A stretch of 64,000 nt of DNA from Terriglobales bacterium. GTDB lineage: Bacteria; Acidobacteriota; Terriglobia; Terriglobales; Acidobacteriaceae. Position 1 is the first letter of the stretch. Each line of letters opens with the position of its first letter. The translations under genes were made by a program, and so were the position numbers. Of the stretch, positions 1 through 8,412 are shown piece after piece. Location: contig DASRFG010000024.1 of the NCBI GenBank assembly GCA_035651655.1, positions 54,333 through 118,332 on the forward strand. The letters are read 5' to 3'. Under the pieces are notes generated by a model. That model saw nothing but the letters and a program-made list of their open reading frames with translations. It did no database searches and was not told the origin of the DNA.

Positions 1-412
1 ACTCTAATCCGTACCAACTGGACAAGGCCGCGGTCAGGGTCAGCAGGCCTGTGACGATAGCCAGCCTTGTGTTACCCAATCTTTCGCCGGCCACATACAT
101 GCCCGCACCCAGAGCAAACGCGAACGGCAGCAGTCCAATGTCGAGCACCACGGTCAAAAATCGATGAAAGCGTTCGCTGATTTGGCCAGCTTCGACAATA
201 CGGTGGTAGGAAGCGGGCGAGAGTGCCAAGCCCAAACCAACCAGCATCAGTCCCAAACTCACGGTCAGCAGCGTACGCGAGAACGATGTCAACCCCCGGA
301 ATCCCGGTTCGAAGACGGCCCGGTAGCTGAATCCGATCAGCACCTGACCGCCAAGAATCAATATGCGCGCCTCGTTCAGCGCGTTCTCGATCTTGTCTTT
401 TAACTGGGCCAC
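1..412 (-). CDS. DUF6328 family membrane protein (partial, C-terminus off the left edge)
   Basis: The reverse strand reads from a GTG at 412 and stays open to base 1. It begins with a short charged helix (KDKIENALNEARILILGG), followed by an 'F-YRAVF-PGF' signature and four hydrophobic segments. This matches the DUF6328 family, small four-helix membrane proteins of unknown function. No in-frame start exists just upstream of this GTG and no clear ribosome binding site is seen, so the start is tentative. An ORF at 72-461 in another frame is a shadow. Family assignment is by remembered motif; no function can be given. Confidence 0.72.
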   Translation of the reverse strand, partial: MAQLKDKIENALNEARILILGGQVLIGFSYRAVFEPGFRGLTSFSRTLLTVSLGLMLVGLGLALSPASYHRIVEAGQISERFHRFLTVVLDIGLLPFAFALGAGMYVAGERLGNTRLAIVTGLLTLTAALSSWYGLE

Positions 413-520
413 GACAAGATAAGTTGCTGCAACTCTGATGAGAGTTGCACAGGAGCGGCACCCAATTGACTCGTCTATCTCCCGGGACTAAGCTGACGCA
501 CTGCAGTTTGGGGGCGCGCC

Positions 521-946
521 ATGCTGAAAGGCTTCAAGCAGTTTCTGTTGCGGGGTAATGTGATTGACCTGGCTGTTGCCGTGGTGATCGGCGCCGCGTT
601 CGGCGCGGTGGTAACGGCATTTGTCAAAGACCTGCTGACACCGCTCATCGCGGCTCTCGTAGGGAAGCCAGATTTCTCAGCCTTCAAATTCACGGTTCGC
701 GGCAGCACATTTTTGTACGGCGAATTTGTGAACGCCGTGGTTTCTTTTCTGTTGATCGCGGTGGCGGTTTATTTCTTCGTCGTCACACCCATAAATGCGC
801 TCATTTCACGCTCGCGCAAGGAGCCGCCTCCCGATCCGACAACCAAGAAATGTCCTGAGTGCCTGAGCGAAATTCCCATTGATGCGCGGCGCTGTGCTTT
901 CTGCACATCGGCGATTCCCCCGGGTGCGGTCAAAGCGGTTTCGTAG
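521..946 (+). CDS. mscL: Large-conductance mechanosensitive channel with C-terminal zinc ribbon
   Basis: MscL forms a membrane pore that opens under membrane tension and releases solutes during hypo-osmotic shock. The 141-residue protein starts with the classic amphipathic helix and TM1 (FKQFLLRGNVIDLAVAVVIG). TM2 lies at about residues 71-91. Where most MscL proteins have a cytoplasmic helix bundle, this one has a proline-rich linker and a CxxC...CxxC module (C111, C114, C125, C128), a probable zinc ribbon. It stands alone between a divergent DUF6328 gene and gyrB. The family call is secure; zinc binding is inferred from Cys spacing. Confidence 0.95.
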   Translation: MLKGFKQFLLRGNVIDLAVAVVIGAAFGAVVTAFVKDLLTPLIAALVGKPDFSAFKFTVRGSTFLYGEFVNAVVSFLLIAVAVYFFVVTPINALISRSRKEPPPDPTTKKCPECLSEIPIDARRCAFCTSAIPPGAVKAVS

Positions 947-1035
947 GCTTGCTAAACTACTGAATTCTGGCCTGTTGTGGGAACAGATACCTGCCTTTTT
1001 TCCGCCTCAAAAGGGCCCCAAAACGACCTTCGATG

Positions 1036-1080
1036 TGGTACAATAAACACTGGGTCGAAAGCCCACTAAGTGGGTATAAT
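1036..1080 (+). promoter_or_regulatory. Candidate gyrB promoter region with palindrome over the -10
   Basis: There is an extended -10 (TGG-TACAAT) at 1036-1044 and a perfect TATAAT at 1075-1080. Directly before the second lies the palindrome CCCAC-TAA-GTGGG (1062-1074), so a protein bound there would overlap the -10. No good -35 is seen for either. Start sites are inferred only. Confidence 0.5.
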
Positions 1081-1106
1081 TTCAATAACTTAATCAAAAG
1101 TCCAGC

Positions 1107-1127
1107 CGACAGAAAAGCGCCCTGTCG
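1107..1127 (+). other. Small hairpin in gyrB leader
   Basis: CGACAG (1107-1112) pairs with CTGTCG (1122-1127) over a 9-nt loop in the untranslated leader, about 35 nt before the gyrB start. It is seen directly; its role is unknown. Confidence 0.35.
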
Positions 1128-1160
1128 CAAGCCCGACCCGCGCGTTTTGAACGGAGCTGA

Positions 1161-3815
<2,655 letters not shown>

Positions 3816-3816
3816 A

Positions 3817-3850
3817 CTCACCTGGGCACAGGCGCCCTCACTGTGCGGCC
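3817..3850. repeat. Palindromic repeat family A, copy 1
   Basis: The sequence CACCTGGGCACAGGCG-CCCT-CACTGTGCGG follows the gyrB stop. It has the family core GGCG-CCCT with flanking complementary arms (GCACAG/CTGTGC). Copies occur at 24459-24488, 29979-30008 and 46563-46597. It sits between convergent gyrB and the CPBP gene and could act as a bidirectional hairpin. Confidence 0.75.
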
Positions 3851-3878
3851 AAGCGCTGGCTCGGCAGTCAGCGTATTT

Positions 3879-3927
3879 CGTGCTGAGCTTCGCTCAGCTG
3901 CCCAGCCGAGGGCGGCTGGGCCTACGC
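3879..3927. repeat. Palindromic repeat family B, copy 1
   Basis: Two consecutive hairpins: GCTGAGC-TTC-GCTCAGC (3882-3898), then GCCCAGCC-GAGGGC-GGCTGGGC. Near-identical sequence lies inverted at 46613-46657, and a variant sits between the parS sites at 60104-60148. The end overlaps the stop codon of the CPBP protease gene. Confidence 0.75.
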
Positions 3928-4929
3928 AAGAATCTCCGGCGGCGAAATTGCGGGGGCGCGCACCGCGTCAACGGGATACTTCACTTCTCTGTACAGCGCG
4001 TTAAACACCACAAACAGAAGCGCAATCAGGACAAATACCAACACACTGCCTTCGGGGCCTACGGACCCGCCAGTGAGCCAACGGGGGCCGTGGAACGTGG
4101 AACTCAACAGGTGCCCGGGAGTGACGAATCCGCTATTGGGCACGGAATAGAGAAACGTCTCACCCCAATCAAACGAGAGATGGAAGCCGATCGCCCACCA
4201 CAGGCTGCCGGTTCGGCGCAGGGTAAGGCAGAAAAAGAGTCCGATCAGACCGGCGCTCAGCCCCCCTACCCATTCTTCGCCCGGATTTCCCAGGTGTACA
4301 CCGCCGAAGGCAGCCGAAAGTAATACCGCTGCCGGCCAGAAACCAATCCCGGTGTAAAGCGTGAAAAGTGTGTAACCACGAAAAGAGAATTCTTCGAACA
4401 AACCGACCAGCAGGAAGAACACTCCCCAATAGAGCGCCCATTTAATAATGCGCGCACCATGCAGCACCAGGTGCCCATAGTCGAAGGCGTGTCCTCCGTG
4501 TAGTGCATAGATAAGCGCGCTGATTGCCACAAGGCCCCAGAGATTGCCCACCCAAAAGCTTTTGCCGAACGCGCCTCGTGCAGGCAAGCCGTACGCGGCC
4601 AGCGAGCGCTTCTCGATTGCGCCCATGATTACCGCCGGGATGAAGGCGGAGAGAAAAAGAAGCGACTCACCGGCGAAGACCACTCCGGGCTGGAACCCAC
4701 GTCCAGGACGGAGCAGCGCCCTCGCCAACAGCGCCAGGAGAAAGTAGCAGCTGCCGGCAAAAGCAAAATAGATAAGCAGCCGCCATCCGGCACGCAATCC
4801 GTACGGACCGAAAAAAATGGTTTGCAGTAGAGAAGGCGCGGGTGGCGGAGGCGGCGGCAATTGCTGCCCGGAAATGCTGTCCCCTGGTAGTGGGGAGCCC
4901 AGAGACAACGGATCCTGCGAGTCGTGCAT
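3922..4929 (-). CDS. CPBP family intramembrane metalloprotease
   Basis: This is a predicted polytopic CAAX-protease/bacteriocin-processing (CPBP/Abi) protein of 335 residues. The family motifs are present in order: EEFSFRG (EExxxR), FGGVHLGN (FxxxH) and FHLSFDWG (HxxxD/N), each within hydrophobic segments. A proline-rich cytoplasmic stretch precedes TM1. The start at 4929 is chosen because AGGAGA lies 9 nt upstream; the longer open frame to 5241 would run into the divergent gene at 4984. The substrate is unknown. Confidence 0.88.
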   Translation of the reverse strand: MHDSQDPLSLGSPLPGDSISGQQLPPPPPPAPSLLQTIFFGPYGLRAGWRLLIYFAFAGSCYFLLALLARALLRPGRGFQPGVVFAGESLLFLSAFIPAVIMGAIEKRSLAAYGLPARGAFGKSFWVGNLWGLVAISALIYALHGGHAFDYGHLVLHGARIIKWALYWGVFFLLVGLFEEFSFRGYTLFTLYTGIGFWPAAVLLSAAFGGVHLGNPGEEWVGGLSAGLIGLFFCLTLRRTGSLWWAIGFHLSFDWGETFLYSVPNSGFVTPGHLLSSTFHGPRWLTGGSVGPEGSVLVFVLIALLFVVFNALYREVKYPVDAVRAPAISPPEILA

Positions 4930-4983
4930 GAATAACTTTCTCCTACGCAGCCGGTGACATGGTAAAACACTCGGCTCAGTTAA

Positions 4984-6126
4984 ATGGCGAAATTCTTCAC
5001 CCGCGAAAGATTCGGAACACCGCAGTTCGCGGCCGGATTTCTGCTGCTCATCTTCCTGGCCCAGTGCCTGTGGCTGGTGTACATCAACCCAATATCTGGA
5101 AGTGAGATCGCGCGTATCCAGCGCGGGCTCGACCAGTGGCGGAATGGACAGATCAATATCGAAGATCCGTATCGCTCGCCGCTGTATTACCTGGTGGGCA
5201 GCTTTGCTCTTTTTAGCTGGCACGGTCCTGTGGATACTCAAAGCCTTCAGCCCTGGCGTTGGCTGGTACGCGCGCCCTGGATTTGTTTCGGAGTGCTGCT
5301 GGGAGCTTCGCTGTGGTATGTGGCGCGGCGGCTGTACGGCAACGCCGGCGGATACATCGCGCTTCTACTGTACTGTTTTTCTCCAGTCATCATCGCGCAG
5401 AGCGCCAGCTATGGAGTGCAGCCGGAGATCGGCGCGGCCTGGGGAACATTTGGCGCGGTCTTCACTTCGATTGCGGTGGCACACACACTCTATGCGCCGC
5501 GGCGCGTACTTTGGAACTGGCGGCGAATCGCGCTGCTCGGACTTTCTCTGGCGCTTGCCGTCGGCTCGCAATTTTCCCTGTGGGTCGTCCTGCTGATCGC
5601 GCTCGGCTTTTTGCTCTATCTGGCGCCAGGACGCCGGGGCGCTGCCCTGGCCATCTTCGCCGCGAGCTGCGCAGCGGCATTGGTGGTCCTGTGGGCAGGA
5701 TACTCGTTGAGCGCGGCTGCATTCCTGGAAAGCATTCGCCACGCGCGCCTGTTGGATTTCACTCCCCGGGCATTACTGATGGCGGCGAATTACCGGCGGC
5801 TTGGGCAAGTGATCGTCCGGGCCAGCCCCGCGCTGATAGTGCTTGTGCCCCTGGCGTTGGTTACTTTTTCGGTTTGGCGACGTGCCCGGTACTTTGGCAA
5901 TAGCGCGCCCGTGATTGTGTCAGGACTTCTCCTGTTTCTGGGGCTGCTGAATCCGCATCAGCCTGGACTTGGATTTGTGCTGATGACGATTCCAATCCTG
6001 TTTGTGTTCATTTCCGGTGTGTTGGCTGACCTGCTCGAAACTGGCGCGCGAAATCAAGTCTTTGCGCTTGCGTCTGGATTGCTCGCCGCCAATACTTTGT
6101 GGAGTCTGGTGCACCTTCCCAGATAG
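4984..6126 (+). CDS. GT-C fold (PMT/GT39-like) membrane protein
   Basis: A 380-residue integral membrane protein with about ten hydrophobic segments. The first loop contains ISGSEIARIQRGLDQW followed by DPYRSPLYYLVG, which resembles the GT-C layout (acidic first-loop motif, then D-x-x-[HR]-[PS]-P-L-Y-Y) of lipid-phosphosugar glycosyltransferases. The usual DE of the catalytic loop is SE here. It lacks the long periplasmic C-terminal domain of ArnT/PMT enzymes. It is divergent from the CPBP gene with 54 bp between starts. A glycosyltransferase role is an inference; it could be an inactive relative. Confidence 0.6.
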   Translation: MAKFFTRERFGTPQFAAGFLLLIFLAQCLWLVYINPISGSEIARIQRGLDQWRNGQINIEDPYRSPLYYLVGSFALFSWHGPVDTQSLQPWRWLVRAPWICFGVLLGASLWYVARRLYGNAGGYIALLLYCFSPVIIAQSASYGVQPEIGAAWGTFGAVFTSIAVAHTLYAPRRVLWNWRRIALLGLSLALAVGSQFSLWVVLLIALGFLLYLAPGRRGAALAIFAASCAAALVVLWAGYSLSAAAFLESIRHARLLDFTPRALLMAANYRRLGQVIVRASPALIVLVPLALVTFSVWRRARYFGNSAPVIVSGLLLFLGLLNPHQPGLGFVLMTIPILFVFISGVLADLLETGARNQVFALASGLLAANTLWSLVHLPR

Positions 6127-6229
6127 GCTGCGGCGGCCGCTAACCATGAATCTTATGTAGCCTCAGGTTGGCGGACGCATCAAATGGGCAGGCGTGAGTT
6201 CCAACCGGGGAAGACAGTTGTCCGGCCGA

Positions 6230-6282
6230 AACCCCGGCTTGTGACTCCCCGCCCGGCACGACTTCTGTTTCGGGCCGGGGTT
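6230..6282 (+). other. Long hairpin upstream of secreted-protein pair
   Basis: AACCCCGGC (6230-6238) is perfectly complementary to GCCGGGGTT (6274-6282) across a 35-nt loop, ending 9 nt before the next start codon. It could end the upstream transcript or fold in the leader of the gene at 6291. No T-run follows. Confidence 0.4.
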
Positions 6283-6290
6283 GGAATTAG

Positions 6291-7133
6291 GTGAAGATGC
6301 AAGGTTTGCGCGGAGGCCGCGCCATGTTGTCATTAGTGAGTTATGATTCGCTTGTGAAACGGTTATCGCTTCTTGCTACCGGACTTGTCCTTGCTGCGCT
6401 GGTTGTACCTTCGCTTTCCGCGCAAATTAACGGAATTCCACCGCTGGTTACGTCTTTAAGTAACGGCCGCACGTCTTTGCCGCCGGTGAACATTGGTCCG
6501 AGCGTAACCTCGCTGGGACCGCGCGGATTCAGGGGCGGCGGTGTTTTCTTCGGAGCTACAACCCGTGGCTTTACCAGGCCGGCTTTTGAACATAACCCCC
6601 ACATGCATTTTCGTGTGCGCACTCCGTTTGTAGGTGTAGTCCCTGTTGCTGTCCCCATTGCCGTGCCAGTCGCGGTGCCGGTGTGGTTCGATTCGGGAAT
6701 GGGTTACGCGTCTTACGAGACGGACCCATCTGAAAACGACGACTCTGAAGTACCCGGGCAAACCGTCTTTGAGCATCGCCGCACTTACGTTCCCAGGGTC
6801 GCAGCCTATGACCGCGAGTACGACGACTCGAGAGGCAATGGCGCGTCCGAGCGGCAGGCCAGCAAGGAATCGGACGCACAGGTAGCCGAGTCGGTCCAGA
6901 TGCCTGCTCCGCCGCCCGCTCCCGAGGCTCCACAGCCAACCAGCATTCTGGTATTTCTTGACGGCCATAAAATTGAAGTCACGAATTACGCCATCCTCGG
7001 TGACACGCTCTACGATTTGACCCCTGGCCATCCCCGCAAGATTGCCCTGGCGATGCTCGACCTGAACGCGACTGAGAAGCTGAACAGCGACCGCGGCGTG
7101 GATTTCAATGTGCCCGCTGCAAAGGGCGAGTAG
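6291..7133 (+). CDS. Secreted protein of unknown function, paralogue 1
   Basis: Not recognised as a named family. A signal peptide is clear (KRLSLLATGLVLAALVVPSLSA, cleavage near residue 45). Next come a Gly/Arg/Phe segment (GPRGFRGGGVFFGATTRGF), a valine/proline repeat (VAVPIAVPVAVPVW) and a Pro/Ala linker. The C-terminal module ILVFLDGHKIEVTNYAILGD...KIAL..LDL.AT...N..RGVDFNVP recurs in the next gene (7157-7930). The start is uncertain: GTG 6291, ATG 6297 with AGGTG just upstream, or GTG 6354 directly before the signal peptide. It is probably cotranscribed with the paralogue 23 nt downstream. Confidence 0.7.
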   Translation: MKMQGLRGGRAMLSLVSYDSLVKRLSLLATGLVLAALVVPSLSAQINGIPPLVTSLSNGRTSLPPVNIGPSVTSLGPRGFRGGGVFFGATTRGFTRPAFEHNPHMHFRVRTPFVGVVPVAVPIAVPVAVPVWFDSGMGYASYETDPSENDDSEVPGQTVFEHRRTYVPRVAAYDREYDDSRGNGASERQASKESDAQVAESVQMPAPPPAPEAPQPTSILVFLDGHKIEVTNYAILGDTLYDLTPGHPRKIALAMLDLNATEKLNSDRGVDFNVPAAKGE

Positions 7134-7156
7134 AGGCGGCACAAGAGGCGGCATAT

Positions 7157-7930
7157 ATGTGGCGGCCCCCAATCCCAAATGTAACGGCGTTGCTGCTATT
7201 GGCAGTGGCGCCGGCGCTCGGGCAGATGCGCGGCGGATCGTTGAGCGGCGTTGTCGGGGGCCGTGTCTCTGCCGGCGCCGGATTCACTCATTCGGCAGTA
7301 GCGGCACATTTGCCTGCTGCCGGCGTGGCTCCGCAAAGCGGTGGAACCAAGATCACCTTCGGAAGCGGATTTCATCGGCATCATCATTTTCCGCGGTCCC
7401 GGTCCGCGCCCTTCTTCTTTGGAGATGGCCTGTTCTGGGGCGACCAGCCGATCGTCGAAGAAGAGCCGGTAGCGATGGAAAAAGGACAGGCTGCGGTTCC
7501 GGCCATCCACATCGCGGAACCGGTTAAGCCGGCAGAGCCGCTGATGATTGAACTGCAGGGCGGTCGTTTTGTTCGGCTCACCGATGCCCAAGTTAACGTG
7601 GCGCAAGTCAACGTAGCGCAAGTTAACCAGGCGCACGTTGATTCACCTCGGACGAACCGCACTCAACCGGTAGGTGATACGCGGAGGGCGGCTGCCGGGA
7701 ATGCCCGGCCTGCGGTGCTGATCTTCCGTGATGGGCACCAGCACGAGGTCTCCAGCTATGCCATCATTGGCGCCGCGCTGTACGAATCTGCCGGATACTG
7801 GAGCGCCGGTTACTGGACCAGGAAGATTCTGCTGGCCGATCTGGACTTGCCGGCTACGATCACCGCGAACCAGCAGCGCGGGGTCAATTTCATGCTGCCG
7901 TCGGCCCCCAACCAGGTTGTAATTTTCTAG
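7157..7930 (+). CDS. Secreted protein of unknown function, paralogue 2
   Basis: A 257-residue exported protein with a short signal peptide (TALLLLAVAPALG), a glycine-rich segment, a His-rich patch (RHHHFPRSR) and a C-terminal module homologous to that of 6291-7133: VLIFRDGHQHEVSSYAIIGA...KILLADLDLPAT...QQRGVNFMLP. Between them is a run of 15-nt in-frame repeats (7589-7633). AGAGGCGG precedes the ATG. The tandem arrangement and shared C-terminus indicate duplication. Cell-surface or periplasmic location is inferred; no activity can be stated. Confidence 0.72.
   Translation: MWRPPIPNVTALLLLAVAPALGQMRGGSLSGVVGGRVSAGAGFTHSAVAAHLPAAGVAPQSGGTKITFGSGFHRHHHFPRSRSAPFFFGDGLFWGDQPIVEEEPVAMEKGQAAVPAIHIAEPVKPAEPLMIELQGGRFVRLTDAQVNVAQVNVAQVNQAHVDSPRTNRTQPVGDTRRAAAGNARPAVLIFRDGHQHEVSSYAIIGAALYESAGYWSAGYWTRKILLADLDLPATITANQQRGVNFMLPSAPNQVVIF
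7589..7633 (+). repeat. 15-nt tandem repeat inside secreted paralogue 2
   Basis: Three consecutive 15-nt units, consensus CAAGTYAACGTRGCG, encode QVNVA-QVNVA-QVNQA. A degenerate fourth unit (HVDSP) follows. Slippage could change its length in frame. Confidence 0.8.
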
Positions 7931-7951
7931 CCAAACTCTCACCGCGAAGGA

Positions 7952-8204
7952 TTTTTAACCACAGAGGGCACAGAGCAAAACCAGACCTTTCACCACAAGC
8001 GACAGGAAGGGTCACGAAGTTTTGTATTTTTGAAACACGGAGAGCACAGGGATCACCAAATCGCGACCAAACAAGCGCACGGCGAAGTGGGCAAACAGCA
8101 AATTCTCAAGATTTCAAGCCTCTCAAAAGCCCCTTCGTGATCCCCTTTCTGGTAAGGATTCGATCTCAAAAACTCTGTGTTTCTCTGAGTCCTCTGTGGT
8201 TAAA
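7952..8204. repeat. Long CCACAGAGG-type inverted repeat (family C, complete copy 1)
   Basis: The left arm (TTAACCACAGAGGGCACAGAG, about 7955-7975) is matched by an inverted right arm ending CCTCTGTGGTTAAAA (8190-8204). An inner pair (AGGGTCACGAAG near 8010, CTTCGTGATCCCC near 8135) also faces inward. No ORF is present. It occupies most of the gap before gyrA. A second complete copy is at 38950-39155, with fragments at 13346-13372, 27452-27475 and 38909-38936. Confidence 0.75.
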
Positions 8205-8229
8205 AGGGTGAAGATTTTGTCCCTGCTCG

Positions 8230-8238
8230 TGGTATAAT
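8230..8238 (+). promoter_or_regulatory. gyrA extended -10 promoter
   Basis: TGG-TATAAT, a perfect extended -10, lies 174 bp before the gyrA start and immediately outside repeat C. The expected start of transcription near 8245 falls just ahead of the closing stem of the leader. No -35 is needed for this promoter type and none is evident. Confidence 0.65.
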
Positions 8239-8245
8239 TACATCA

Positions 8246-8412
8246 GGCTCGCAGACGCACTAACTTCCTATAAATGCAACCACTTACGGAAAGTTCGCGG
8301 TTCCACCAAAACCGCGGTTCAGGTGGTAATTTTTGGCTGGACGGCAATGTCGCCCAGTGGCTAAGTGCGTCTCTGCTGAGCCGAGACTTAACGGTCAACG
8401 AAAGACGAAACT
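8246..8412 (+). other. Structured gyrA 5' leader (candidate cis-regulatory RNA)
   Basis: The ends of the leader pair: GCAGA (8251-8255) with TCTGC (8372-8376), and CGCACT (8256-8261) with AGTGCG (8364-8369), giving 11 pairs with one 2-nt bulge. Inside is a GC-rich hairpin around 8297-8325 (CGCGGTT/AACCGCG, competing with CCACC/GGTGG). No short ORF is obvious. It does not match a riboswitch known to me. Confidence 0.5.

Noticed and set aside
7931..8412. CRISPR-like repeats in the gyrA upstream gap
   Set aside because: The repeats are inverted arms of one element, with no regular spacers; no cas gene is in the window.
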